From the NCBI GenBank assembly GCA_023450085.1, contig JAEXHI010000030.1:496001-560000 (forward strand): a DNA stretch of 64,000 nucleotides, read 5' to 3'. Made by a program: the position numbers and the translations under genes. The number at the start of each line of letters is the position of its first letter. Position 1 is the stretch's first letter. The notes under the pieces were generated by a model. It made no database searches. It was not told where the DNA came from and was given only the letters and a program-made list of their open reading frames with translations. This stretch comes from Bacteroidota bacterium. GTDB lineage: Bacteria > Bacteroidota > Bacteroidia > Sphingobacteriales > Sphingobacteriaceae. Shown here in pieces: positions 16,986 to 26,302 of the stretch.

Positions 16986-19298
16986 ATGAAAAAAAATCTA
17001 ATTGTTGTCATGTTTCTTATTATAGTAAATATGATGCCTGTGAATGTATTTGCACAGCAAACCTATTACTGGTATTTTAATCAAAAAATAAATGTATCTT
17101 TTGATTACTCTCATTGGACAATAAAAGGTATCGATAAAAAAATAGTTGAAGGGAATTCTGTTTTAAAATTGAGAAATAGTCGAGAACGTAAAGAAGTTAG
17201 ACAGCTTTCTAATGGTTATTATAAAGTTAGTTTTTCTTCACCTATAACTATATCTGATATAGCTACAGATTTTGTAGAATCTGCAATACCTTCTTTGGTT
17301 ATCAAGGAAAAAACGAGTCCTTTATTTATGAATGGGAACATTATTGTAATGCCAAACGAAAAAATTGATATAGAGGCAATAACAAAAACATATGGCTTGA
17401 AACTATTAAACAAGCTTAACTATGGAGCTTATCTTTTTCAGGTATTAAACCACATGAAAACGTTAGATGCCGCAAATAGACTTCATGAATCTGGTCTTGT
17501 GAAATGGTCCACGCCTGATTTTTATGCTGAAATGCAGGCTAATAGTGACCCTTTATATAATGCTCAATATTATCTAACTCAAGATAATAATATTGATATT
17601 AACGCTCCTGAAGCATGGTATTTGACTAAAGGAAGCATTAATATAAGAGTCGCTGTCCTTGACCAAGGAATTGATGCACATGAAGACTTATCTGGGAATT
17701 TATTGGCTGGTTTCACTCCAGGAAGCAACAATACAAATGGCTCACCTATTAACTCCAATGAAGTGCATGGGATTGCTTGTGCAGGAATAATTGCTGCAAA
17801 CCATGATAATGGTCTAGGTATTAAAGGTGTTGCTCCAAATTCAAAGATTATTCCTGTAAAAATATTAGGAGATGGCTCTTATGGATATTCATCTTCAGAA
17901 GTAGCTACAGCTATAACGTGGAGCTATCAAGCTAATGGCGGAAACGCAGATATACTTTCCAATTCATGGGGTTTTACTGCGCAGGGATTTTATGATGCAA
18001 GTATAGCTAAAGCGATAAATGACGCTCGGACACTTGGTCGTGCAGGAAAAGGAGCTATAGTCGTCTTTGCTTCTGGAAATTCTAATAATTATTGGTCAGG
18101 AGTTACTTTTCCAGCAAACCTTAATGGTGTTATTACCGTCGGCGCGATAAATTCAACTGGAGCTATATGGGGATATAGTAGCAGAGGTCCCCAAATGGAT
18201 TTAGTTTGCCCTTCTGGTGGTACAGATTATTCAGGAGATGTAACCACCCTAGATAGAATGGGTGCTTTGGGCCTTAATTCAGGGAACTATATGGGAGTAT
18301 TTGGAGGTACCTCGGCTGCATGCCCGCAAGTTTCTGGAGTCGCTGCTTTAATATTGTCAATAAATCCAAATCTAACTGAGCCTCAAGTAACTAATGTTTT
18401 AAATTCAACAGCTACAGATATGGGCATAGCAGGCTTTGATGACACATTCGGTTATGGCAGATTAAATGCCTGTGCAGCAGTATATAAGGCGTTAGGTACA
18501 ACCCTCTCCATTTCTGGCGCTTACGAAATCTGTGGCTCGGAAACTTATACTATACCCAATCTGCCAGTTGGGTCTGTGGTGAACTGGAGCGTTGCTCCAG
18601 CAGGGGTGCTTAGCTTTACCACTTCTGGCAACACGGCAACATTTACCAAAATCGGTAACGCAGAAAATGCAGTCATTACGGCAAATATAACCACTCCCTG
18701 TGGTCAGGTAGCCATAAGTAAAGATGTTAATCCAGGTAATTATTTAGTTATTTACGATCGGGGAGCAATATGCCCAAATACTGGGGGCAATATTTTTAGT
18801 TCTAACCAAACTCTTACGGGTAATTATTTGTGGAAATTGAGGAGGATGGATGGCTCTACTCCGTCTCATATGATGTTGGGCGAAAGAAGTCAAAGAATAG
18901 ATTTGATCGTATATGAAACGGGCACGTTTATGCTGTCTTTTTCTTCTACTACTTCATGTGGTGTTTCACAAACCCAAATACCCGTTACTGTTCTGAGTAG
19001 CGGTTGCAGTGGCGGTTTTTTCCCTTATGCCGTTTATCCCAATCCCAGTAGCCGTGAGCTAAAAATTACTCAAAAAGCTGTAGAAAATGTTGATCTTTAT
19101 CATTCAAAAAAAATGATTGCAAATAGCTTTACGGTAAAGCTATTGAATGAAAAAGGGAAGGTGCTAAAAGAGGGCAAGGCTTCTTCAAGTAGCAAAGAAA
19201 TTGTGCTGCAGGTTGCAGATATTCCTAATGGCATTTATTATCTCCACATTTACGAGGGTAAAAATGTAAGCAAGCAACAAGTGGTTATTTCACATTAG
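16986..19298 (+). CDS. S8 subtilisin-like protease with type IX secretion tail
   Basis: A 770-residue secreted serine protease. The signal peptide (MKKNLIVVMFLIIVNMMPVNVFAQ) is followed by a propeptide-like region to about residue 185. The subtilase domain has a complete triad: Asp226 in VAVLDQGIDAHEDL, His261 in NEVHGIACAGIIA, and Ser443 in GGTSAACPQVSGVAAL; Asn365 in FASGNSNN is the likely oxyanion residue. Two Ig-like/PKD-like segments follow. The last about 85 residues (YPNPSSRELKITQ ... NGIYYLHIYEGKNVSKQQVVIS) match type A C-terminal sorting domains of the type IX secretion system. The product should therefore reach the cell surface or medium. Two small lipoproteins are encoded just upstream, and a terminator follows. 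Confidence 0.93.
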   Translation: MKKNLIVVMFLIIVNMMPVNVFAQQTYYWYFNQKINVSFDYSHWTIKGIDKKIVEGNSVLKLRNSRERKEVRQLSNGYYKVSFSSPITISDIATDFVESAIPSLVIKEKTSPLFMNGNIIVMPNEKIDIEAITKTYGLKLLNKLNYGAYLFQVLNHMKTLDAANRLHESGLVKWSTPDFYAEMQANSDPLYNAQYYLTQDNNIDINAPEAWYLTKGSINIRVAVLDQGIDAHEDLSGNLLAGFTPGSNNTNGSPINSNEVHGIACAGIIAANHDNGLGIKGVAPNSKIIPVKILGDGSYGYSSSEVATAITWSYQANGGNADILSNSWGFTAQGFYDASIAKAINDARTLGRAGKGAIVVFASGNSNNYWSGVTFPANLNGVITVGAINSTGAIWGYSSRGPQMDLVCPSGGTDYSGDVTTLDRMGALGLNSGNYMGVFGGTSAACPQVSGVAALILSINPNLTEPQVTNVLNSTATDMGIAGFDDTFGYGRLNACAAVYKALGTTLSISGAYEICGSETYTIPNLPVGSVVNWSVAPAGVLSFTTSGNTATFTKIGNAENAVITANITTPCGQVAISKDVNPGNYLVIYDRGAICPNTGGNIFSSNQTLTGNYLWKLRRMDGSTPSHMMLGERSQRIDLIVYETGTFMLSFSSTTSCGVSQTQIPVTVLSSGCSGGFFPYAVYPNPSSRELKITQKAVENVDLYHSKKMIANSFTVKLLNEKGKVLKEGKASSSSKEIVLQVADIPNGIYYLHIYEGKNVSKQQVVISH

Positions 19299-19322
19299 AT
19301 AATTTAAAAATTAAAACAGCGC

Positions 19323-19352
19323 AAGCCATTCCAAGTAGGAATGGCTTTTTTT
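19323..19352 (+). terminator. Intrinsic terminator after subtilase gene
   Basis: AAGCCATTCC, loop AAGTA, GGAATGGCTT followed by TTTTTG. It closes the lipoprotein-subtilase unit and is the start of the duplicated segment (compare 15779-15811). Confidence 0.88.
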
Positions 19353-19401
19353 GTGAAAAACTAAGAGCTATGAAACTATTTTGAAATAAACATATAGGTT
19401 G

Positions 19402-19432
19402 TTGGATGTTAATTTATTGATTTTTAGCTTTA
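19402..19432 (+). promoter_or_regulatory. Decayed promoter copy in duplicated segment
   Basis: TTGG, 19 nt, TAGCTTTA aligns base for base with the promoter at 15861-15891, but the -7 box has lost its final G. It stands upstream of a pseudogene, consistent with relaxed selection. Confidence 0.4.
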
Positions 19433-19554
19433 TGTAAGTAAAAATCGTCAATAAGAAAACAATTAATCTTTCGCTTATTTCAATGTTTTAAAAGTACGAT
19501 TTCGAATAGGATCTACTTTAACCTTAAAAGCAAATGACCATTTACCATATAATT

Positions 19555-19804
19555 ATGAAACATCACTGGAGTGACTATTAAAGGAGGAAGTTTTTTTCTT
19601 CTAAATACTAATATAGAAAGAGTGTCTCTTCCATTAAAGGTTTGCAATTTTTCTAAGAATAAATTCCAATCAATTGCCATGGGCGATAACGCGAAAGTGA
19701 ATTTTAGCGGAAGAATAGAACTTCTACCTGAAACGGTGGATGCCTTTAATTTAAATGCAGAGCTTGAAAGCATTAAAGAAATTGGAGTAAACATTAAAAA
19801 ATAA
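19555..19804 (+). pseudogene. Truncated second copy of the lipoprotein gene
   Basis: The 3' two-thirds match the intact gene at 16191-16422 closely (FFLLNTNIE, SIA-GDNAKVNFSGRIELLPETV). The upstream flank (19323-19554) also matches 15779-16020. The copy begins ATGAAACAT like its parent, but 161 bp corresponding to 16030-16190 are missing, between two copies of AACAT in the parent (16025-16029 and 16186-16190). The loss removes the lipoprotein signal and shifts the frame: reading from the original ATG gives MKHHWSDY and a stop. An internal ATG at 19571 could restart the old frame, but would give a 77-residue protein without an export signal. Confidence 0.85.
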
Positions 19805-19870
19805 TTTACATGCCACATACATAAATATTTAACCCATTTAGTAATAACTGAACATTTAATAAATCCCGCC

Positions 19871-20428
19871 ATGCGCAATAAGGTTACCGAAACGGAACTT
19901 TGGAGCCGTTTTAAAAACGGTGATAAAGCATCATTTAAGGAAATTTATTATGAGCATTATATGTTTCTATATAACTATGGAGTTAAGGCTACGTCTGAAC
20001 AAAATTTAGCGGAAGACTGTTTACAAGATTTGTTTTTAAAACTTTGGAAAAATCGAGAGAATTTAGGCGAGGTGATCTCCATTAAAGCTTACTTGTATCA
20101 AGCTTATGTTCGCTTATTGTTTGATGCGGTTAAAAAATCAAAAAGAGTATTCGACTTTAGCGAATTGGAATATGAAAGTGAAATCTCCAGTATTGAAGAA
20201 AAAATAATCAATAATCAGTCACAAACAGAAATTAAGAACCAAATCGAAAAAGCCTTAAGCCAACTCAGTAAAAGACAACGACAGGTTTTACAATTACATT
20301 ATATCGAAGGGCTTTCTTATAAGCAAATAGAAAAAATATTACCTATTAAATATCAGTCAATTAGGAACTATGTGCATGAAGGACTAAAAGCTATGCTGAA
20401 AAAATGGCCTGTTAAGATGTTTTTTTAA
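19871..20428 (+). CDS. ECF sigma-70 factor
   Basis: An extracytoplasmic-function sigma factor of 185 residues. Region 2 is recognisable (FKEIYYEHYMFLYNYGVKAT, AEDCLQDLFLKLWKNRENL), as is region 4, which has a helix-turn-helix (LSKRQRQVLQLHYIEGLSYKQIEKIL). In Bacteroidota such factors are usually held by a FecR-type anti-sigma and released by a TonB receptor with an STN domain. Both partners occur in this locus, but FecR is about 4.9 kb downstream, behind a porter, a kinase and a lyase, not next to the sigma gene as is usual. It probably drives the SusC/D locus that follows. Confidence 0.93.
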   Translation: MRNKVTETELWSRFKNGDKASFKEIYYEHYMFLYNYGVKATSEQNLAEDCLQDLFLKLWKNRENLGEVISIKAYLYQAYVRLLFDAVKKSKRVFDFSELEYESEISSIEEKIINNQSQTEIKNQIEKALSQLSKRQRQVLQLHYIEGLSYKQIEKILPIKYQSIRNYVHEGLKAMLKKWPVKMFF

Positions 20429-20488
20429 AAAAGCAAGTACAAAATAAAAATAGCTGCGTCTATAGTAATAACCAAACCTATAACCGCA

Positions 20489-21745
20489 ATGAAAAGAAAT
20501 TATTTTGTGGTAGGATTTATTCTACTCACCTTTTTTGTTATTTCCTTTTTAACAAATATTATTGGTCCGCTTGTACCAGATATCATTAAGAGTTTCTCTT
20601 TAAGTCTTACAACTGTTGCACTTTTGCCTTTTGCCTTTTTTATTGCTTATGGTGTAATGTCTATCCCTTCGGGAATATGGGTAGAAAAATATGGCGAAAA
20701 AAAGGTGATGATTGTAGCTTTCTTCATTTCTTTTCTCGGAGCTTTATTTTTTGTTATTTCCCCAGGCTACTTAAGTTACATGCTTTCATTATTCTTAATA
20801 GGAACGGGAATGGCTATGTTGCAAGTCGCCATTAATCCCTTGTTAAGAGTTGCAGGTGGCGAAGCTCAGTTCGCATTTAACTCTGTACTAGCTCAGTTCT
20901 TTTTTGGTTTAGCTTCTTTTTTAAGTCCTTTGGTTTATTCTTATTTGGCTTTAAATGTTGGGAAAAAGGCCAAAAATGATGATCCAATTATCAAATTTTT
21001 CGAGTCTATTGTTCCTGCAGACCTGCCCTGGATTTCTCTCTATTGGATCTTTGCCATTATATCTATTTTAATGGTTTTAGTAATCGGCTTAGCAAAAATG
21101 CCAAAGGTAGAGTTGAAAGGTGACGAAAAAGTTGGCAGTTTAAAAACTAACATAGAACTGATCAAAAATCCCACGGTAATCTTATATTTTTTAGCCATAT
21201 TTTGTTATGTAGGCTTAGAGCAAGGTGTAGCCAATTGGATGTCCGAATTTTTAAATAAATACCATCAAATAGACCCAAAAACAGGTGGTGCAACTGCTGT
21301 ATCATGGTTTTGGGGTATGTTAACTATTGGTACGCTGTTAGGCTTGCTAATGTTAAAATTTATAGATAGCAGAAAAGTTTTAATCCTATTTACTGGAGCA
21401 GCTATTGTTAGCCTGGTATTTGGCCTTTTTGGTTCTTCAGATATAGCCATTTGGGCTTTTCCAATGGTGGGTTTCTTCGCTTCGGTAATGTATTCGGTTA
21501 TTATTTCACTAGGCTTGAATTCTATGGATAAGCACCATGGGGCAGTATCTGGTATTTTACTAACTGGTATTTGTGGAGGTGCTATTATGCCTCTTATTAT
21601 CGGTTGGATAGGCGACGCGACGACTCTAAAAACTGGAATGTACTTTATTTTCATCTTGTTAGGATATATTTTCAGTATTGGATTTTGGGCTAAACCATTG
21701 GTTCAAAATGAAGTAATATCATTCAATAAAAACAATACTAACTAA
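20489..21745 (+). CDS. MFS sugar porter, FucP-like
   Basis: A 12-helix major-facilitator protein of 418 residues, resembling the fucose/glucose/galactose permease branch. Family-like features are the N-terminal helix with SFLTNIIGPLVPDIIKSF, the loop PSGIWVEKYGEKKVM between helices 2 and 3, and GTGMAMLQVAINPLLRVAGG, a conserved FucP-type helix containing Asn-Pro. The C-terminal half has LNSMDKHHGAVSGILLTGICGGAIMPLIIG. It probably carries the sugar released by the locus's enzymes across the inner membrane. It is followed 6 bp later by a ROK kinase, which would phosphorylate the imported sugar. The substrate is not determinable from sequence. Confidence 0.88.
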   Translation: MKRNYFVVGFILLTFFVISFLTNIIGPLVPDIIKSFSLSLTTVALLPFAFFIAYGVMSIPSGIWVEKYGEKKVMIVAFFISFLGALFFVISPGYLSYMLSLFLIGTGMAMLQVAINPLLRVAGGEAQFAFNSVLAQFFFGLASFLSPLVYSYLALNVGKKAKNDDPIIKFFESIVPADLPWISLYWIFAIISILMVLVIGLAKMPKVELKGDEKVGSLKTNIELIKNPTVILYFLAIFCYVGLEQGVANWMSEFLNKYHQIDPKTGGATAVSWFWGMLTIGTLLGLLMLKFIDSRKVLILFTGAAIVSLVFGLFGSSDIAIWAFPMVGFFASVMYSVIISLGLNSMDKHHGAVSGILLTGICGGAIMPLIIGWIGDATTLKTGMYFIFILLGYIFSIGFWAKPLVQNEVISFNKNNTN

Positions 21746-21751
21746 GGAAAA

Positions 21752-22594
21752 ATGCATATAGGGATAGATTTAGGGGGCACCAATGTACGTGCAGGCTTAG
21801 TTCAAAAAAACAACATTATCAATATCTTTAGTTCTAGAGTAGAGGCTAAGGCTGAGGAGCATATTGTGCTCAACCAGGTGATAAATGCCATACAACAAGT
21901 TATAACTAACGAGGTACAAACTATTGGAATTGGTGTGCCTGGTATATTAGATGTGCAAACTGGTGTAATTTATGACATACAAAATATACCTAGTTGGAAA
22001 GCTGTACCATTAAAAGATATTTTAGAAAATCATTTTAAAATACCTGTATTTATAAATAACGACGCCAACTGTTTTGCTTATGGCGAATGGTATTTTATAG
22101 AAAAAGGTACTAAAGAAAATAACCTAACTGGTTTAATATTAGGTACAGGCGTAGCCGCTGGTTTAATTTGTAACGGAAAGCTTTATGAAGGTAGAAATTG
22201 CGGCGCCGGTGAGTTTGGGATGATCCCTTACTTAGATCATAACTACGAGTTTTACTGTAGCGGGAATTACTTTAAACATTTTCACAACATTGATGGAGAA
22301 AGTCTTTATAAGCTAGCTAAAAATGGCGACAAAAATGCCTTAGCTATTTTCGAGCAATTTGGCTTACATGTAAGCTCGCTTATTAAAACTATTTTATTTG
22401 CTGTAGACCCACAAATGATTATTATTGGTGGTTCTGTGAGTAAAGCTTTTCCATTTTTCGAATCTATCCTTTGGTCTTCATTACAAGATTTTCCTTACAA
22501 GCCAGTAATCGAAAACATAAAAATCAAAGCCTCTAAACACGATAATATAGCCATTTTAGGTGCTGCAGCTTTACATACACAAAAAAATATTTAA
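21752..22594 (+). CDS. ROK family sugar kinase
   Basis: A 280-residue ROK protein without a DNA-binding domain, so a kinase and not a repressor. The phosphate-binding motif is MHIGIDLGGTNVRAGLV; the likely catalytic Asp105 lies in INNDANCFAYGE; GAGEFG (Glu154) and IIIGGSVS follow. The classical ROK zinc site is lost: the His that normally follows GE-x-G is Met157, and of the CxCGxxGC cysteines only Cys169 (YEFYCSGNYF) remains. Some ROK kinases work without zinc, so activity is still expected. It lies 6 bp after the MFS porter gene, suggesting import followed by phosphorylation of a hexose or amino sugar. Confidence 0.88.
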   Translation: MHIGIDLGGTNVRAGLVQKNNIINIFSSRVEAKAEEHIVLNQVINAIQQVITNEVQTIGIGVPGILDVQTGVIYDIQNIPSWKAVPLKDILENHFKIPVFINNDANCFAYGEWYFIEKGTKENNLTGLILGTGVAAGLICNGKLYEGRNCGAGEFGMIPYLDHNYEFYCSGNYFKHFHNIDGESLYKLAKNGDKNALAIFEQFGLHVSSLIKTILFAVDPQMIIIGGSVSKAFPFFESILWSSLQDFPYKPVIENIKIKASKHDNIAILGAAALHTQKNI

Positions 22595-22653
22595 CTAAAA
22601 CAAGTACAAAATCAAATACTGCCCATCTTTAATAGAAACTAAATCTCTATTAC

Positions 22654-25305
22654 ATGAAAATGCTTAAACAAATTGTTTTTTATATAGGTGTACTAACATT
22701 GTTTATTTCAACGGTTAATGCTTCTGAGCGCATGCCTCTAAAAATAGAAAAACATGTTGAAGGAGCTCCAATAACATTGGGTATTCCTTTTGCTATTGGG
22801 GCATTAAACTCTCCAGATCATGTTAGGTTATTGAATAAAGACGGTAAAGAAATTCCTTCTCAAATAACCGAAGTTAATAACTGGATGCCAATTAACTCGA
22901 GTATTAAATGGATTTGGGTATTTTTCTTTGCAGATGCGAATGACAATTATACTTTAGAATACGGTAGCGATGTAAAACGTACTACTTATAAAGGGGATAG
23001 GGTTATCATCAGAAACGTGCAACCGATTGGCAGTTATACGGAAGTAAGTACAGGCCCTTTAAACTTTAAAATCAGAAAAGACAATGGTGGTTTTTTTGAA
23101 ACAGTGAAGTTAAACACTAAAAAAACTGGCTTTACCGATGCTGACGTTATTGCAGAAGGCGTAAAAGATAGAGGCTCTTTTTTAGATATATTAGATCAAG
23201 CAGGAATTGACGAATCAAAAGCTACAATTACCCGAAGCGTAATTGAACAAGGTTCTGGACCTTTACATGGTATTATTCGTTTTGAGGGCGAATATATATA
23301 CAATAGAAAAGATAATAATTCTTCACCATTTGTAATCCGTGTACATGTGTATGCAGGGAAATCCTATGTTAAAGTATTACACACATTAACCTATACAGGC
23401 GTTCCCGATCAACATGTGATTGTACCAGGTGAACATGCTCGTATTGCTACTCAAAGTAAAAACATTCTTTCTGAAGTAGAAAGTAGTGACAAAGGATGGT
23501 CAAAACCAAACGATCAAATAGCGGGCACGGGTTTATCTTTAAACTACAAATTGAATGGCGCACTTTCTTACAAAGTAGGTTATAAAGAAGGCAAATGGTG
23601 GGAAAATCCAATTGAAAAAGTATTTGAATTCTCTGGAAATGGAAAACAAAAAACTTCTTTATTTCAAAACGGGCCTAAACCAAATAAAATTCAACCAATC
23701 CCCGAATCTTCGGATGTCAGTAGAATTGAGGGTTTTTCTGCAAATTTAATCACCGATAATAAAGAACAAATTAAAACAGCCAAAGCCAGTGGATGGATGG
23801 ATATCGCTGATAATAGATGGGGTATCGCTATTGGCATAAGACATTTCTTTGAAGAATACCCTAAGGAATTAGATATAGATGCTGGTCAACAAATAGCTAC
23901 AGCCTATTTATGGTCGCCAAAAGCACCTGCGATGAGTTTTGCCAGAGAAAAAAACGCTGATGATGACGGAATTTTAGGAAATTTCGCTCAAGGACTGGCA
24001 AAAACCAGTGAATTGGTATATTTCTTTCATGATGCAAATACGAGTGTCAAAGAAATACAAAAAACGGTTAATTACATTTTAGAGCCATCTGTAGCACATG
24101 CAGAACCAAAAGTATATATGGAGTCAAAAGTTTTTGGAGGCTTATCTCCAAGAGCTGCTTCATATCCTGAATTTGAGCGTGGTTTAGACTATAAATACGA
24201 TTGGGTATTATTTAATCAAAATTGGGCTCCTTGGTATGGGATGTTTGAGTACGGCGATTACAAAAACTATTTTATCGATAACAAGTGGGAAATGTGGGCT
24301 AACAATGAGCCTGGCCAAGATTATATGCTATGGTTACAATTTATGCGGACTGGCGATGCTAAGTTCTTCAATGCAGCCCAAGCTACAAGTAGGCATACCA
24401 TGGATGTTGATAATATTCATTGGCCTAAAAAGCCTACTTATCTTGGTGACACAAATCCATCCTTAGATTATTTTCTAAATAAAGAAGCTCCAGATAATTC
24501 ATCTCCATATTTAGGTATTGGCAAAAGACACGGCGATCAGCATTGGTCGGCGGTATTAAGTGCACACGTATGGGTTATGGGCTGGTTAGCAGATTACTAC
24601 ATTAGTGGAGATCACAGAGGTTTAGAAATTGCCAAACAAACTGCAGATACTTACATTAAGCGTATTTGGGGTGATCATGATTTAAGAGGCAGAAGATTAT
24701 ACCTTTCAGTTTGGAACATGACAGAGGTTTATGATGCAACTAAAGATGAAAAATACCTTGTTGATTTGAAAGACAGGATAAAAACCATGTTATATATCCA
24801 AAGTGGCACTGAGCAAAACAATAGCTTAGTAGTTGATAGATATGGTTATTCTCAAGTATACGCCTCACAAGGTTTATCAAAATACTATCAAATTACTAAA
24901 GATGACCAGGTAAAACAAGCACTTATAAAACATGCTCGTTCGGTTAGAGACAATGAGCCGGTATCTTATTTGATGGAATCTTACCTTTCTTCTATCCACA
25001 GCTTATTAGTAGGGTATGAGTTTACAAAAGACCCGAGCTTTTTAGATAAAGCAAAAGAACGGGCTGAGGTTTTAAAAACAGATGCTAGTCCTGTAAAATT
25101 TGATAATAACGCCACGCAAAAACAATTAGCTGAAACGCTACTTAAAATTACTCATTTCCCCCAAGATCCAGAGAAAGAATATGCAGAATGGGACGCTAGA
25201 AATGCGCTACGCGTGTTTGGTTGGACACATGCCTATAACGTGCCTTATCTATTGTATATCTTAAGAAATGAAGACCAAGCGAAAAAACTAACAAATAAGC
25301 AATAA
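22654..25305 (+). CDS. Exported YetA/PcRGLX-like polysaccharide lyase family protein
   Basis: An 883-residue protein with a signal peptide (MKMLKQIVFYIGVLTLFISTVNA). The N-terminal part (IEKHVEGAPITLGIPFAIGALNSPDHVRLLNKDGKEIPSQI...SIKWIWVFFFA) matches my memory of the RIFT-barrel domain of the PcRGLX/YetA family, which contains exo-rhamnogalacturonan lyases. The C-terminal half is helix-rich (about residues 560-870; HWSAVLSAHVWVMGWLADYYISGDHRG, YLLYILRN), as in an alpha/alpha toroid. No close catalytic assignment is possible by eye. In this locus it is the main candidate for cleaving the imported or surface glycan, perhaps a uronic-acid-containing chain. Family confidence is moderate; substrate is open. 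Confidence 0.7.
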   Translation: MKMLKQIVFYIGVLTLFISTVNASERMPLKIEKHVEGAPITLGIPFAIGALNSPDHVRLLNKDGKEIPSQITEVNNWMPINSSIKWIWVFFFADANDNYTLEYGSDVKRTTYKGDRVIIRNVQPIGSYTEVSTGPLNFKIRKDNGGFFETVKLNTKKTGFTDADVIAEGVKDRGSFLDILDQAGIDESKATITRSVIEQGSGPLHGIIRFEGEYIYNRKDNNSSPFVIRVHVYAGKSYVKVLHTLTYTGVPDQHVIVPGEHARIATQSKNILSEVESSDKGWSKPNDQIAGTGLSLNYKLNGALSYKVGYKEGKWWENPIEKVFEFSGNGKQKTSLFQNGPKPNKIQPIPESSDVSRIEGFSANLITDNKEQIKTAKASGWMDIADNRWGIAIGIRHFFEEYPKELDIDAGQQIATAYLWSPKAPAMSFAREKNADDDGILGNFAQGLAKTSELVYFFHDANTSVKEIQKTVNYILEPSVAHAEPKVYMESKVFGGLSPRAASYPEFERGLDYKYDWVLFNQNWAPWYGMFEYGDYKNYFIDNKWEMWANNEPGQDYMLWLQFMRTGDAKFFNAAQATSRHTMDVDNIHWPKKPTYLGDTNPSLDYFLNKEAPDNSSPYLGIGKRHGDQHWSAVLSAHVWVMGWLADYYISGDHRGLEIAKQTADTYIKRIWGDHDLRGRRLYLSVWNMTEVYDATKDEKYLVDLKDRIKTMLYIQSGTEQNNSLVVDRYGYSQVYASQGLSKYYQITKDDQVKQALIKHARSVRDNEPVSYLMESYLSSIHSLLVGYEFTKDPSFLDKAKERAEVLKTDASPVKFDNNATQKQLAETLLKITHFPQDPEKEYAEWDARNALRVFGWTHAYNVPYLLYILRNEDQAKKLTNKQ

Positions 25306-25327
25306 TAAAAATATAAGCTTCACTTAA

Positions 25328-26170
25328 ATGAAAAAAGAAGTAAACCAGAGTGATTTAGCAAAAATAGATGCTGCTTGGAAAAAGCTAGAGCCTTTATTGG
25401 ATGAAAAACCAAAGGGATTTTTCAACCTAAAGCCTTCAGCAATTAAAGCCTTAGTTAGTGCTGCAGTTGTAATTTTAGTATCTACTGTTGCTTTACTTAT
25501 TTTCAGAGCTAAAAATAAAGAAATTCAGCTTGTTACTAAATACGGCCAAACGTTAAAAGTTATACTTCCAGATGGTTCTACTGTTTTCCTTAACGGAAAT
25601 AGTAGGTTGAGCTACATCAGCAATTGGGATAATACTTCTAATAGAGAGGTTGAAATTGATGGGGAGGCTTATTTCTCTGTTAAGCATACTAAAAACCATC
25701 AAAAGTTTTTTGTTAGGATGTCTGATAACCTTTCTATAGAAGTTTTGGGAACAGAATTTAATGTAACCAAAAGAGACAAAAACACTCGGGTGGTTTTAAA
25801 CTCAGGTAAAATTGATTTTCATATGGATAACCTAAAGACAGGTAATGATGTAGTAGCGATGAAACCTGGTGATTTAATTGAATATCAAGATAAAAATCAA
25901 TCTTACACTAAAAAGCAAGTAGACCCTGCAACTTATTCTTCTTGGAAAAACAATCGCATAATTTTCAACAAAACCAAAATTGTAGATGTCTTACAAAATC
26001 TTCAATATACATATGGATTAAAAATTAAAGTTGAAGATGAGAAAATGTTGGGTATGCTGGTTTCTGGGTCAGCACCTACCAATAATATTCAAGCTTTAGT
26101 CGATGCACTATCAGAAACATTCAATGTCAACTTCATATTAAAGGGAGATTCTATTTTACTTAAAAAATAA
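25328..26170 (+). CDS. FecR-type anti-sigma factor
   Basis: A single-pass inner-membrane anti-sigma regulator of 280 residues. The short cytoplasmic N terminus (about 35 residues) should bind the ECF sigma factor. One transmembrane helix follows (IKALVSAAVVILVSTVALLIF, quoted in part as VSAAVVILVSTVALLIF). The FecR domain comprises TKYGQTLKVILPDGSTVFLNG, REVEIDGEAYFSVKH and VEVLGTEFNV-like sequence. The C-terminal region (NKTKIVDVLQNLQYTYGLKIKV ... FILKGDSILLKK) fits the DUF4974-type domain of Bacteroidota FecR. It lies 22 bp after the lyase gene and 132 bp before the SusC gene. Its sigma partner is the gene at 19871. Confidence 0.92.
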   Translation: MKKEVNQSDLAKIDAAWKKLEPLLDEKPKGFFNLKPSAIKALVSAAVVILVSTVALLIFRAKNKEIQLVTKYGQTLKVILPDGSTVFLNGNSRLSYISNWDNTSNREVEIDGEAYFSVKHTKNHQKFFVRMSDNLSIEVLGTEFNVTKRDKNTRVVLNSGKIDFHMDNLKTGNDVVAMKPGDLIEYQDKNQSYTKKQVDPATYSSWKNNRIIFNKTKIVDVLQNLQYTYGLKIKVEDEKMLGMLVSGSAPTNNIQALVDALSETFNVNFILKGDSILLKK

Positions 26171-26302
26171 GCTAACCAAACTTTTACATACACATAAACC
26201 CACACCTATGATAAAATATAAACCCACAAACTCCAGTAGATTGCTCTCTTCATAGAAAAATGAAAAAATAAGCTTACCGAAAAACACCTAATCTAACAAA
26301 CT

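Noticed and set aside
16859..17080. 73-codon plus-strand frame overlapping the lipoprotein and subtilase genes
   Set aside because: Overlaps two better supported genes in another frame and has no signal or domain.
26208..26255. 15-codon frame upstream of the SusC gene
   Set aside because: No conserved feature and no coupling to the SusC start; chance is the simplest explanation.
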